Origin: a virus
Length of the DNA stretch: 29,980 nucleotides
Virus record (IMG/VR): IMGVR_UViG_3300013089_000002
Location: 1 to 29,980 of that record
Direction: 5' to 3' (one strand)
Positions 7,126 through 14,401 of this stretch are shown here, piece after piece. The notes below the pieces were generated by a model that saw nothing but the letters and a program-made list of their open reading frames with translations, was not told where the DNA came from and did no database searches. The stretch's first letter is position 1; each line of letters begins with the position of its first letter. Both the position numbers and the translations under genes were made by a program.

Positions 7126-8856
7126 CTATAGATTGTTCCTTGTTTTCAGCTTCTCTGCGTCCTCAAGCATCCGAGCATAATTCTTCAGGAACCGTTGCCG
7201 CTGGTCTTCCAGTTCCGCCTGCATCTCAGGACTAAGACTAATTGGTCCCGTGGTTTGTGTGCTTCTGCGGACCCAACCGATTGCCTGCTCTTCCTCAAAT
7301 TTGCTGTAAACGTCAATCACGCCCGCGCCCTCTTCAAGAGCTGTCTGTTTGGTGATTTCTCCTTTGATTACTTTCTGTGCAAGGCTTTTGAGGGTTGATA
7401 CGAAGGTTTGGTTTGGCTGAATATTGGCTGTCTGGTCAGCCTCTTGTTGCTGGTTTGGTTGAAAGCTTGAGAATGGGTTTTGTGGTTGCGCGGCGGCTTT
7501 CAGTTTTGCGCCTTCACCTTCAGGCAACGCCTCTAACTCGTTCATGTCCCGGACTTCGTCGATTGTCCTGTATTCTAATCTGGTCTGGTTAGCCTGCTCT
7601 ACCAGCAGGGTGGTTCTTGCCTCATCTAAAGCGTTAAGTTCAAATGCGCTGTTCCATTCTATAGTGTAGTCGATTGGCTCAGCATCTTGTTCATCATGAA
7701 CTATGACTCTTTGTAGTATGCGCTTCAGCACCGAACCTGCAGGCTCGTGTTCGTCAGCTACGGTTTTGGCTCCTGAAACCATGCCCGCGTCTATGCAAGC
7801 GTCTATAACCCATTTTATTGGTTCTTCGTAGTCTGTTTGGAATCCGCTGATTTTCTTGTAGTATTGTTGATTGTTTAGTTCTGAGCCTGTAAGTGCGCCT
7901 GCTTCTGCGCCCTCTAGAATGCTTTTTGGGATGCCTGTGGCTTTGGCGATTTGTTTTGTGTTGGTGTCAAAGAAGGGTTCAGGATTCAACGCTGCGCCTT
8001 GTGCGCCTTCAAATTTGAAGTCCATAACCTCATTTAGTATTCCGATGTATGTGCGGTGTGTTATGTCGCTCCATTCTTTTGCGTTGCCCCATGCTTGCAG
8101 TTGCTCTCGGGTTGTGGCTACTCCATTTATTTCTTTGGGGAATTTGATTACTGCGAAGCCTCCGCCTGTCCTGAAAATCCACTGCGCGACTCCCCAGCGT
8201 ATGTTGCGTCCGCATGTGAGATCATCCCAGATTAGCTCTAGGATGCTTTTGCCGTTTGTTCTGGTTTGAATTTCGTTGCATCGGCTCCAGTGAAGAGTGT
8301 AGGTTACTCCGCCGAATGCGTTGATGTTGTAGGTTTCTGGTTGCCCGAATCTGGGGCTTTGCGGGTTTTTGTTGTGGCTTAATATTTTGTATTGTGTGGG
8401 TGGGTAGGCTATGAGCTGTTTAGGTTCTGCTCCCTTCTTTCTTTCTTTCTGCAACTGCGTGATGTTTGATGCGTCGTCGAAGCTTGCTACAAGAAGAGCT
8501 TTGCCGTAGAGTCTTTCGTACTCGATTAGCTGCCTTAAAGTCTTCTTGAATTTTAGGCTGCTGAGAACTTTTTGAATCTGCAAATCGAAGTCGGGGTCTT
8601 CGCCTTCCGTTTTTGACTTGTTAAGTTTGAACCATTTCTCTATGATGTCTGAGGCGATGCCATAGATGAGGAAGCCTGCGATGGGTTCTCTGGTTGAAGC
8701 GTATTCTAGGTCGTCGGTGTTGATTGGGTCGCCGAATCCTGCGCCTAAGCTTGTGCTTGTTTGCGGAATTCTGACGCTTCCTGACTCTTCGCTGTCCGCT
8801 ACTGTAGGATAGACTATCAGCCCGTCTTTTGTGTATGTTACAGTTTTTTCGCTCAT
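7126..8856 (-). CDS. Portal protein (DUF1073-like)
   Basis: 576 residues from the ATG at 8856, two bases after the terminase stop. Clear portal features: IAGFLIYGIASDIIEKWFKL near the N-terminus, LIEYERLYGKALLVA (the R.fGga.i/l block), then Trp-rich ILELIWDDLTCG, and TGIPKSILEGAEAGALTGSE followed by NNQQYYKKISGFQ, the G-x-P-x-x-x-L-x-G....SGE-x(2)YY-x-x-I pattern of the DUF1073 portal group. C-terminal 100 residues are Gln/Glu-rich and helical. It forms the dodecameric ring at one vertex through which DNA enters and to which the tail binds. It lies directly after the large terminase, as expected. Confidence 0.9.
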   Translation of the reverse strand: MSEKTVTYTKDGLIVYPTVADSEESGSVRIPQTSTSLGAGFGDPINTDDLEYASTREPIAGFLIYGIASDIIEKWFKLNKSKTEGEDPDFDLQIQKVLSSLKFKKTLRQLIEYERLYGKALLVASFDDASNITQLQKERKKGAEPKQLIAYPPTQYKILSHNKNPQSPRFGQPETYNINAFGGVTYTLHWSRCNEIQTRTNGKSILELIWDDLTCGRNIRWGVAQWIFRTGGGFAVIKFPKEINGVATTREQLQAWGNAKEWSDITHRTYIGILNEVMDFKFEGAQGAALNPEPFFDTNTKQIAKATGIPKSILEGAEAGALTGSELNNQQYYKKISGFQTDYEEPIKWVIDACIDAGMVSGAKTVADEHEPAGSVLKRILQRVIVHDEQDAEPIDYTIEWNSAFELNALDEARTTLLVEQANQTRLEYRTIDEVRDMNELEALPEGEGAKLKAAAQPQNPFSSFQPNQQQEADQTANIQPNQTFVSTLKSLAQKVIKGEITKQTALEEGAGVIDVYSKFEEEQAIGWVRRSTQTTGPISLSPEMQAELEDQRQRFLKNYARMLEDAEKLKTRNNL

Positions 8857-8857
8857 T

Positions 8858-10156
8858 TTACACCAAAAACCATGAAGGCGCAACACCCTCGTTTTTGCTG
8901 ACACACAACATCAAAGAATCGCTATAGTCTGGGCTCTTTGCTGTTGGGTCTATAATCCTGATTTTTCCTGCCGAAGTGAACTCGTAGCGCATCTGCCCAA
9001 GCTGACTCATAAGCTTATCTTCCGTTCTGATTGAAATTAGTCCTTGCTCAAATAGGGTTCTGAGGCGCCAGTAATTTTGTGCTTTCAAATTAAGGTAACG
9101 TTCTCCATGACTTGTTGGACTCATGCTCACTCTGACCGAAGCGGCTTTGTGCCCCAGCTCCGCAAGTCGGCTGTGAACACCTGCGCCAACTCCTATGCTG
9201 TCAACGTTGATTTGCTCGTTCTTCGGTACGATTGTGGATACTTTGTTGGCTATGGGCATTGTGTCTTTTTCTTTTATGACATAGGTTTCTTTGTGAACAT
9301 ATCTTATGCCGTCACTCAAACATTTTGTTAAGACGGTGAGGTCTGGTCCCTGTTCGCCAACATCTAAGCCCCACACATTAAGGGTGGGAGTCCTGAATTC
9401 GATTTTGCGTTTTGTCGCTGTTTCTATCCAGCTCCATCGAATAAGCGTGTCTTCACTGTCTTCCGCAAACACTGAATCGTACAGGACCTTAAACTCATAC
9501 TCTGACAGTTCTTCTCTTTGCTCGTTGATGTAGGTTTCTGTGACTCTGCCCTCACGAAGAGCTTGCCGCCAGTCTATGTGGATTTTTTTGAATCTTGGAC
9601 TTTGCCAGTGACGAAAGGCGAAGTTGTGCCTGTGCCACGGGTTCACCATCTCCACAAGCTTAGAATCAGGCGAATCTCCGAGCATTCGGCTGATGCGACT
9701 GCGGTAAACTTCATCGTCTATCAGACAAGCTTCATCTAGCACTACGATGTTGGCTCCGAAGCCCATCAGCTGCTCGCCTGTGCCATGCGCGGTGAGGGTG
9801 ATTATTTCTGAACCGTTCTTGAAGGTGACCCGCTTCTTGCTCATTTCTTTTCTGAGTTGCTCGGGGTCTCCGCGGCTTGGGCTGTCAACAAGGGCTGAGA
9901 GGATGGGTGTGGTAGCGATGTGTTCGGCAATGTAGTTTCTGAGTATGGCGGTTTGGTCTCTTGTCGGTGCGATAAGGGCGATTTTGGTTTTGGGGTGCGC
10001 GAGGATGTAGAGTAGTATGGCGATTGCTACGGCTCTTGTTTTGCCGTATCTGGTTGTGGCGCAGACTGTTAGTCTTTGGTGTTTTGGGTTTAGGATTGCG
10101 CTTACTATTCTGGTTTGTCCGCTTGTGAGTTGCCAACCAAAGATTTCACTCTTCAT
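8858..10156 (-). CDS. terL: Terminase large subunit
   Basis: 432 residues. ATPase part: Walker A CATTRYGKT (residues 32-40), the coupling block ALIAPTRDQT (59-69), and Walker B NIVVLDEA (136-143) with the Glu at 142. Nuclease part: RNase H-like first strand VWGLDVGEQGPD with D265, second acidic site NVDSIGVGAG (D319), and D413 in SPDYSDSLML. All three metal ligands are present. It pumps DNA into the prohead and cuts it. The ATG overlaps the end of the small subunit gene. Function is secure. Confidence 0.95.
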   Translation of the reverse strand: MKSEIFGWQLTSGQTRIVSAILNPKHQRLTVCATTRYGKTRAVAIAILLYILAHPKTKIALIAPTRDQTAILRNYIAEHIATTPILSALVDSPSRGDPEQLRKEMSKKRVTFKNGSEIITLTAHGTGEQLMGFGANIVVLDEACLIDDEVYRSRISRMLGDSPDSKLVEMVNPWHRHNFAFRHWQSPRFKKIHIDWRQALREGRVTETYINEQREELSEYEFKVLYDSVFAEDSEDTLIRWSWIETATKRKIEFRTPTLNVWGLDVGEQGPDLTVLTKCLSDGIRYVHKETYVIKEKDTMPIANKVSTIVPKNEQINVDSIGVGAGVHSRLAELGHKAASVRVSMSPTSHGERYLNLKAQNYWRLRTLFEQGLISIRTEDKLMSQLGQMRYEFTSAGKIRIIDPTAKSPDYSDSLMLCVSKNEGVAPSWFLV

Positions 10157-10508
10157 CGTCGGTCAACTTTATCAGTTCGTCAAGTTTCTGGGTTATGTCA
10201 AGGTTGCCTGACAGTTCGGTTCTGACTTCCCTTTTCTGTGTTACCATTTTGCTGAATAGCTTGGTTATCTGTTTGTAAGCCTCTTCAGGATTTTTGGAGA
10301 CAATTTTGCCATGCAGTTCTATCCACTGTGTTTTAATCCAATCATAGAAGTCTCCCGACTGTAGCCATGCTTTGACGTCTCGGTCGATTGTGCGGGATGT
10401 AACCCCACAGACTTTTCCAATGGCTTCATAGCTGTCTCCTTTGAGGAGTCCCTGTTTGATTGTTGGGAGTCTACGAAGAGTCTGATAGGATAGCTCAGAG
10501 ACTGACAT
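10146..10508 (-). CDS. Terminase small subunit (putative)
   Basis: 120 residues. The N-terminal half contains a helix-turn-helix: LPTIKQGLLKGDSYEAIGKV followed by CGVTSRTIDRDVKAWLQSG. The C-terminal half is helical (ITKLFSKMVTQKREVRTEL), as in small terminases that form rings and bind DNA. It overlaps the large subunit start by 11 bp and directly precedes it. One copy of the dispersed 10-bp word lies in it (10473-10482). Function is by position and HTH; a plain regulator is the alternative. Confidence 0.75.
   Translation of the reverse strand: MSVSELSYQTLRRLPTIKQGLLKGDSYEAIGKVCGVTSRTIDRDVKAWLQSGDFYDWIKTQWIELHGKIVSKNPEEAYKQITKLFSKMVTQKREVRTELSGNLDITQKLDELIKLTDDEE
10473..10482. repeat. Dispersed 10-bp word ACGAAGAGTC (first of at least 11 copies)
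   Basis: Exact copies on the + strand at 10473, 13596, 16367, 23757 and 28629, and as reverse complement (GACTCTTCGT) at 19259, 21791, 23814, 25417, 25541 and 29007. Near copies sharing the CGAAGAG core lie at 2051, 8783, 9554, 10716, 11355, 14477, 19440, 21839 and 23510. In a genome of this size about 0.06 exact copies are expected by chance. Copies inside genes fall in different frames (for example TLRR in the small terminase, ATKS at 16367, DEES at 25417), so selection seems to act on DNA, although Leu-Arg codon preference explains part. Function unknown. Confidence 0.75.
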
Positions 10509-10706
10509 TTACCGACATTCCTTCTTGAGTGTTAAGATTAGATACGCTATGTATATGAGTGCCGCTCCGACTAGGTAATGATGCGGGGTTGGAGGTCCCC
10601 ATGTTCCGCTCCATATTGGCTGTCCGTTCTGGTATGCTTGCTCATAGGCTCCCCAGAAGAATGTCATGTAGCCGAGGTTGAATAGGATGTGTGTTAGCAG
10701 TTTCAT
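10509..10706 (-). CDS. Small membrane protein, 65 residues
   Basis: Two membrane segments are likely: about residues 4-21 (THILFNLGYMTFFWGAY) and 45-61 (YLVGAALIYIAYLILTL), with a Pro/His-rich loop (WGPPTPHHY) and a basic end KKECR. The stop is joined to the start of the small terminase (TAAATG). The 164 bases upstream (10707-10870) hold no convincing gene. It and the next two membrane genes sit just before the terminases, where lysis cassettes are found in some viruses, so a holin-like role is possible. No proof of function. Confidence 0.65.
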   Translation of the reverse strand: MKLLTHILFNLGYMTFFWGAYEQAYQNGQPIWSGTWGPPTPHHYLVGAALIYIAYLILTLKKECR

Positions 10707-10870
10707 CTTTTTTTCACGAAGAGTTTTTCTGTTAGGCTCTAGGATAGAACTCTTCTGCCCTCAGTCTCCCGTAATCAATAGAACTTCAAACATAAGAGTG
10801 GTCTTCGTCGTCAACGTCTTTGAGACGGTTTTGGGCTTGCTGGAGAGTCTACTTTCCCGCCTAACAGAAG

Positions 10871-11182
10871 CTAATCGTCGAATAGGATGAAGTCCTTCAA
10901 GTTCAGCTTTTCGAGAAAACGCGTAAACGCGGAAAGACTGCTTGTGACTGTGCCATCTGAGTTCTCTCCTGTAGCTTGTTCTAGTGTTTCTTCAGCTTTT
11001 TTCCACTCGTTGCAGAATGCCATCGCCGCTTGTATCAGCGCGGGGAACGTTGCGAGAATCAGGATTTCATGGGGGGTTATGTCGAGTCTGATTAGTCCGT
11101 TTGCGGTTACGATTCCAGCGAATGTGCTGATGAACACTGCGGAGGCGTTTGCTAGGATTTTTCGGAAGTTGATTTTCTTCAA
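10871..11182 (-). CDS. Small membrane protein with holin-like layout, 103 residues
   Basis: TTG start at 11182, six bases after AGGTGA, which overlaps the stop of the preceding membrane gene. Basic N-terminus (MKKINFRK), two membrane segments (about 12-32, ASAVFISTFAGIVTANGLI; and 39-57, EILILATFPALIQAAMAF), then a charged soluble tail of 45 residues ending KDFILFDD. Two helices with a charged C-terminal tail is a common holin arrangement, but many other small membrane proteins look the same. Confidence 0.65.
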   Translation of the reverse strand: MKKINFRKILANASAVFISTFAGIVTANGLIRLDITPHEILILATFPALIQAAMAFCNEWKKAEETLEQATGENSDGTVTSSLSAFTRFLEKLNLKDFILFDD

Positions 11183-11192
11183 ACAAGTTCAC

Positions 11193-11645
11193 CTATGTTA
11201 GAACCAGAATCCAGCATGTGAGATTTGGAATCCACATTAAAGCCGTGTAGACAGCCCAATGCTTTGTGGTTGGATGGTCGAAGCTGATTTTTCCTTTGGT
11301 GATGTAGGGGAAAATGCGGGGCATCCAGTGCCATATGAACTGCCATTCGGGTATCTCTTCGTTGTGCACTAGCTTTCTGAAGCCAAAGTATATCCAGTCG
11401 AGAGATCCGCCGATCCAGCAGAGGTAGATTGTCCATGCCTTCAAAGCTGCAATCAATACATTGGGTTCGGTTAATGCAGCCAATGTAGCCAATACAGTGA
11501 CTTCAAGAGTGGTTACAATGCAATAGGTGTGGAATCTCCAGTCTGGGGGTAGTCCTTTTGCTAGGATTCCTGTGACGGTGAAGTCGCGGGCTGCTAGGAT
11601 TAGCTGATAGCAGACAATAATCAGGAGGAATGTTTGATGAAGCAT
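11193..11645 (-). CDS. Membrane protein with about four transmembrane segments
   Basis: 150 residues. Hydrophobic segments at about 4-20, 40-62, 64-90 and 130-150 (the last is WIPNLTCWILVL). A Trp/Tyr/Phe-rich loop (DWIYFGFRK, WQFIWHWMPRIF) lies between segments 3 and 4. Its start overlaps the small Cys-rich ORF at 11621-11746 in another frame. Not recognised. Grouped with the two other membrane genes before the terminases. Confidence 0.7.
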   Translation of the reverse strand: MLHQTFLLIIVCYQLILAARDFTVTGILAKGLPPDWRFHTYCIVTTLEVTVLATLAALTEPNVLIAALKAWTIYLCWIGGSLDWIYFGFRKLVHNEEIPEWQFIWHWMPRIFPYITKGKISFDHPTTKHWAVYTALMWIPNLTCWILVLT

Positions 11646-11746
11646 GACAGGTCACATTCTGCTAGGATAGGCTTGTCTATTGCGCAGAACCTTTGTCCCC
11701 GAAAGTTAGAGTATATTCTCAAGTGGCAGCATCTGGGGGTTACCAT
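11621..11746 (-). CDS. 41-residue Cys-rich peptide (zinc-knuckle-like)
   Basis: ATG at 11746, just after the stop of the preceding gene; the last 25 bp overlap the membrane gene in another frame. The peptide has five cysteines: RCCHLRIYSNFRGQRFCAID, then AECDLSCFIKHSS. The spacing (CC-x(13)-C-x(8)-C-x3-C) with aromatic residues resembles small zinc-binding peptides of archaea and their viruses. It also recalls the Cys peptide at 404-544. Too short to prove; the tight position supports it. Confidence 0.5.
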   Translation of the reverse strand: MVTPRCCHLRIYSNFRGQRFCAIDKPILAECDLSCFIKHSS

Positions 11747-11750
11747 TTTT

Positions 11751-12041
11751 TCATGTTCCAAAGCGGTTGAGGACTTCGCCATATTCATGGTTTAGGGCGT
11801 GGCTGGGCACAAATCCAAAAGTCTGCTTCAGCTTGTTTTTTAGGAGGATTTTGTAGGTGTAGATGTTGCCTTCGGGGTCTTTTCCGCATGGCTGATCTGT
11901 GTACACGATTTCTCCATTAATGATGTCTCGCCAACTATAGTCAAGGACAATGTTTCGGGAGAGCGCAAGTTCTTGTTGGTGGCGTGTTAGGCGTTCTTGA
12001 TCTTTTATTCGCTTTGATTTAGCTCGTGTCATCTTACTCAC
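11751..12041 (-). CDS. Unknown 96-residue basic protein, first gene of the late operon
   Basis: Start is GTG at 12041 or ATG at 12032. The N-terminal 30 residues are basic (TRAKSKRIKDQERLTRHQQEL); the remainder looks like a small folded domain (SWRDIINGEIVYTDQPCGKD, then YTYKILLKNKLKQTFGF). It lies about 60 bases after a likely late start site. Not recognised; a nucleic-acid binding role is possible from charge only. Confidence 0.65.
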   Translation of the reverse strand: MSKMTRAKSKRIKDQERLTRHQQELALSRNIVLDYSWRDIINGEIVYTDQPCGKDPEGNIYTYKILLKNKLKQTFGFVPSHALNHEYGEVLNRFGT

Positions 12042-12125
12042 GTCGATACTTTACAGAGGATTTTCACCCCGCTTTCGTTCTGAGTGGATTGCAGGAGAAG
12101 GGAACGGGCTTAGCTGGGACAGAGC

Positions 12126-12133
12126 TATATATT
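12126..12133 (-). promoter_or_regulatory. Candidate TATA box for leftward late genes
   Basis: The minus strand reads AAATATATAG here, in a 102-bp gap (12042-12143) between two leftward genes. A start about 25 bases downstream (near 12103) would give a leader of about 60 bases for the gene at 12041 and could drive the terminase and head genes. The box is seen; use as the late promoter is inference. Confidence 0.45.
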
Positions 12134-12143
12134 TGTTTAGAAG

Positions 12144-12254
12144 CTATTGGTATTTAAGTTTTTCAAAGATTAACGATGCTGAATAGTCTTGCAGATACAA
12201 TTCCTTGAATTTTTCTTTCTGTTCCTCTGTTAATTTTTTTCTATGTTTTTTCAT
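12144..12254 (-). CDS. 36-residue basic peptide
   Basis: ATG at 12254 overlaps the stop of the zinc-ribbon gene (ATGA). The peptide is MKKHRKKLTEEQKEKFKEL followed by YLQDYSASLIFEKLKYQ. It looks like the start of a helix-turn-helix but is short. Coupling to the gene before it supports translation. Function unknown. Confidence 0.45.
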   Translation of the reverse strand: MKKHRKKLTEEQKEKFKELYLQDYSASLIFEKLKYQ

Positions 12255-12496
12255 TCTTTTTTGTTTCTCCTTTTCATAATTCGCAAATACATTTCACGAT
12301 CTCTTCTTTCTATTTCATCGAGCCTATCCAATAAACGGATTGCCTCGTTTCTAGGCACATCTACTGATATCTCATCAGCTAATACTATGTGAAATAGTAG
12401 TCTTTCGCCGCATTTTTGGCAACAGTAGCGTGTTGTGTTCATGTATAACGTTTCACAGTTCATGCAGTAACTATCGAGTTTTCTATGAGTTGGCAT
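12251..12496 (-). CDS. Zinc-ribbon protein, 81 residues
   Basis: The N-terminal part has two Cys pairs: YCMNCETLYMNTTRYCCQKCGERLL reduced here as C-x2-C ... C-C-x2-C, a classic zinc ribbon (about residues 11-33). The C-terminal part is a charged helix (AIRLLDRLDEIERRDREMYL) that may form a coiled coil. The ATG overlaps the upstream stop (TAATG). Likely a regulator or adaptor of the leftward early transcript. Confidence 0.7.
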   Translation of the reverse strand: MPTHRKLDSYCMNCETLYMNTTRYCCQKCGERLLFHIVLADEISVDVPRNEAIRLLDRLDEIERRDREMYLRIMKRRNKKE

Positions 12497-12675
12497 TATT
12501 CAATTCGTTCCTCCTTTTGTAGCAGCTGTTCAATCAACCCTAAATCCTCCTTGATTTGAGGCAGATTATATTTACATCTGTGAAGCAGCACCGAGAAGCC
12601 GTCTAGGCATTCCCCTGTTTCTAGGTATCTTTTGATTGTGCGTTTTTCTTTTGGTGATAGTATGTAGAGTCTCAT
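12496..12675 (-). CDS. 59-residue protein, first leftward gene after the divergent promoter
   Basis: ATG at 12675, about 31-38 bases from a strong TATA box (12706-12713 on the minus strand), giving a very short leader. The product MRLYILSPKEKRTIKRYLETGE is followed by a helical part ending in LLQKEERIE with the ribosome site for the next gene inside (AAAAGGAGGAA). The region LSPKEKRTIKRYLE resembles a small helix-turn-helix end. Probably a regulator, but not recognised. Confidence 0.65.
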   Translation of the reverse strand: MRLYILSPKEKRTIKRYLETGECLDGFSVLLHRCKYNLPQIKEDLGLIEQLLQKEERIE

Positions 12676-12698
12676 GGTTGTTCAGTATTTCTATGGTT

Positions 12699-12750
12699 GT
12701 ATTATCTTATATAGTTTACTCTCAGGGTAATGTTTATAAGACGATAATAC
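12699..12750. promoter_or_regulatory. Symmetrical divergent promoter region
   Basis: Two TATA boxes face away from each other: CTTATATA at 12706-12713 (leftward) and TTTATAAG at 12733-12740 (rightward). Each is joined to one arm of a perfect 8-bp inverted repeat, GTATTATC at 12699-12706 and GATAATAC at 12743-12750. Predicted starts are near 12684 (left) and 12763 (right). The rightward leader holds GGTGAT before the ATG at 12776. One dimeric repressor could bind both arms and switch both operons. Confidence 0.6.
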
Positions 12751-12775
12751 CATTACAGTAATCGGTGATGCGGAA

Positions 12776-13078
12776 ATGAAAGTAACATTACAGTGGAAAG
12801 ACGGCGATGTTTGGCGTGAGGTGAAGTGTGAGCTTCGCTACAGCCGAAACGGTAACATGTTTGTGAAGCATGATGGAAAGGTGTATGTTTTCCCCAACCT
12901 CAAAGAGGACAACGATGTTGTAACCAAGATAGATGGTAAATGGGAGAAGGCGGGCAGGGTAACTAGCGGCGTGATTTTTCTTGGTGAGGGCGAAAGCTAC
13001 AGGGAATATAACCACAGAATGTATTTGGAAAGAAAGGCGAGAGGCGAATCCCGATGGATTCCACCAAAAATGAGTTGA
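12776..13078 (+). CDS. Unknown 100-residue basic protein, first early gene
   Basis: ATG at 12776 with GGTGATGCGGAA just upstream and a TATA box 36-43 bases before. The product is beta-rich: MKVTLQWKDGDVWREVKCEL, GNMFVKHDGKVYVFP, then WEKAGRVTSGVIFLGEGE and a basic helical end. It may be a small SH3- or Sm-like fold. Not recognised. As the first gene of the early operon it is a candidate early regulator or host-takeover protein. Confidence 0.7.
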   Translation: MKVTLQWKDGDVWREVKCELRYSRNGNMFVKHDGKVYVFPNLKEDNDVVTKIDGKWEKAGRVTSGVIFLGEGESYREYNHRMYLERKARGESRWIPPKMS

Positions 13079-13085
13079 TGCGGAA

Positions 13086-13184
13086 ATGAGTAGTTTAGAT
13101 AAGATGGATGAGAGGCTTAAGGCGATTCTGGAAGCGGGAAAAAGGCTCACTAAAGAATCGTTGTTCAAGGAGGCAACAGCGTGA
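13086..13184 (+). CDS. 32-residue helical peptide
   Basis: ATG at 13086, preceded by a copy of TGATGCGGAAATGA (also at 12766 and 15684). The peptide MSSLDKMDERLKAILEAGKR is followed by LTKESLFKEATA. AAGGAGGC in the KEA codons is the ribosome site for the next gene, whose GTG overlaps the stop (GTGA). Function unknown. Confidence 0.55.
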   Translation: MSSLDKMDERLKAILEAGKRLTKESLFKEATA

Positions 13185-13348
13185 CTGTTGACGATCTAAC
13201 GTTAGATGAGCTTCTGAAATCCATTGAGAACAAAACTGGTCCATACAGTATGGATCACCTCAAACACGCTGAGAACGTTATCAATCAAAGCAGTAAGTAT
13301 GCGAAAGAAATCAGAAAACGGTTGCTTCATGGAGAGACACTGAAATGA
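13181..13348 (+). CDS. 55-residue helical protein
   Basis: GTG at 13181 overlapping the previous stop, ending in ATGA overlap with the next gene. The product has helices DDLTLDELLKSIEN and MDHLKHAENVINQSSKY and a basic end. Not recognised. Tight coupling on both sides supports translation. Confidence 0.6.
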   Translation: MTVDDLTLDELLKSIENKTGPYSMDHLKHAENVINQSSKYAKEIRKRLLHGETLK

Positions 13349-13569
13349 AGACAACACTAAAACAACGTTTAGCGGAACTTTATCCTGATAGAACTTTGTT
13401 AATTGATTCTATCTTATATGAGGTCATAGAGTGGCTACAACAAAAACAAGGAACAACAACAGGAAAAATCTATCAGGAATATGACAACTGCAATTATTCA
13501 ATGTTTCACGGTAGCCAAAGATGGTTAAACAAAAAAGAGCTTTTGGAGGAGCTAGAGGAGGCAAAATAG
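13345..13569 (+). CDS. 74-residue protein, related to the one at 20656
   Basis: ATG at 13345 within ATGA. The product has YEVIEWLQQKQG near the middle and ends KKELLEELEEAK. The gene at 20656-20826 shares the layout TLK..(L/I).E at the start, EWLQQ in the middle and ELLEELE/K at the end. An 18-bp stretch is identical (13537-13554 and 20797-20814). They look like diverged paralogues. Function unknown. Confidence 0.65.
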   Translation: MKTTLKQRLAELYPDRTLLIDSILYEVIEWLQQKQGTTTGKIYQEYDNCNYSMFHGSQRWLNKKELLEELEEAK

Positions 13570-13779
13570 TTGAGGTTGGATTGGAGAGCGCTTTCACGAA
13601 GAGTCTTGGCTGTTGCAAAAGAGGGAGGCTGTTCTGATTGGGGTTGTTACATTGATGCTGTTGCTGGTAACAACCATGAAGCCGAAGTTGAAGACGTGTA
13701 TCGTTATGGCGCAAAAGTTTCTAAGGAAATCGCTGAAGTGTTGTTCCCTAATTTCAAGGATTTACGATACCGAGGATAA
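13570..13779 (+). CDS. 69-residue protein of unknown function
   Basis: TTG start at 13570 directly after the previous TAG, with GAGGAGGC 8-14 bases upstream. The product RLDWRALSRRVLAVAKEGG is followed by CSDWGCYIDAVAGNNHEAE and a helical end (VSKEIAEVLFPNFKDL). A copy of the 10-bp word lies at 13596-13605. Not recognised. Confidence 0.6.
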   Translation: MRLDWRALSRRVLAVAKEGGCSDWGCYIDAVAGNNHEAEVEDVYRYGAKVSKEIAEVLFPNFKDLRYRG

Positions 13780-13796
13780 TAGTTAGGTGAAATAGC

Positions 13797-14015
13797 ATAA
13801 TTTGCGGATGCTGTGGGTACGATAAAAAACCTGTAATAAAAACTGCAACGGCTTCAATTCAAGCATATTTCTGTAAGCGCTGTTTCTATGATCCTAATCT
13901 TTTCTTTGCTTGCAGACGAGTTATTCCAACCGATTTTCTTGTACAGAAGGTAAGTCGCAGAAAATTCAAGTCAATTAACAATCTGGGTCAAATGACATTA
14001 GCCAAGGAGGCTTAG
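13797..14015 (+). CDS. Zinc-ribbon protein with non-standard start codon
   Basis: The open frame begins after TGA at 13788 and has no ATG, GTG or TTG before the conserved part. A perfect AGGTGA (13785-13790) points to ATA at 13797 or ATT at 13800 as the start. The product IICGCCGYDKKPVIKTAT then has FCKRCFYDPNLFFACRR: C-x-CC and C-x2-C pairs forming a zinc ribbon, then a basic helical end ending in KEA. Translation from a rare start is inferred. Confidence 0.55.
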   Translation: MICGCCGYDKKPVIKTATASIQAYFCKRCFYDPNLFFACRRVIPTDFLVQKVSRRKFKSINNLGQMTLAKEA

Positions 14016-14020
14016 AGAGG

Positions 14021-14176
14021 TTGCAGTTTTTGAAGTTCACCAAAACCGAGCATGACGGGGTTATGCGGCACACGATGGTTTCAGCCAGGATAGAGCTTCC
14101 AGAAGAAAACTTCCGGGAAGTCGAAGAAGTACTTAAACCGTTGGGAATCAGCTTCAGAAATCCATCGGGACGCTGA
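14021..14176 (+). CDS. Small protein of about 50 residues
   Basis: TTG at 14021, ten bases after GGAGG (in the previous gene's KEA codons), or TTG at 14030. The product contains KFTKTEHDGVMRHTMVSAR followed by IELPEENFREVEEVLKPLG, a beta-alpha pattern like part of a small ferredoxin-like fold. Last gene before the recombinase promoter region. Not recognised. Confidence 0.5.
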   Translation: MQFLKFTKTEHDGVMRHTMVSARIELPEENFREVEEVLKPLGISFRNPSGR

Positions 14177-14210
14177 TATACTCCTGCATGTTTGTATTTT
14201 ATTAATAGAT

Positions 14211-14218
14211 TTTATATA
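14211..14218 (+). promoter_or_regulatory. Candidate TATA box upstream of the recombinase
   Basis: TTTATATA stands 46 bases before an ATG at 14258 and about 190 before the preferred start of the recombinase (14402). A transcription start near 14241 is expected. The stretch 14177-14401 holds no convincing gene; short open frames there (from 14252 and 14258) look unlike protein. It may be a long leader or hold an attachment site. Confidence 0.5.
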
Positions 14219-14401
14219 CCTGATATGTAGATGAAAGAGGCGGACACGGTTTGAAGCATGGTAGTTCATCCACTTGCATCTTACAAAATGGATCGGCATA
14301 CAATAGTTTCAGTTGTCTCTCTCCACTATCCGCCATTACTTTCCACAAACTATCTTTTAGACATATCTCTAATTATCATAAGGCATTTCGGAGGTATTTT
14401 T

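Noticed and set aside
10707-10870. Possible small gene or RNA between two membrane genes
   Set aside because: Short frames lack start codons or are under 20 residues; no tRNA-like or CRISPR structure seen.
14258-14401. N-terminal extension of the recombinase, or a 52-codon frame from TTG 14252
   Set aside because: Composition does not look like a recombinase arm domain, and GGAGGT with TTG at 14402 gives a better start.
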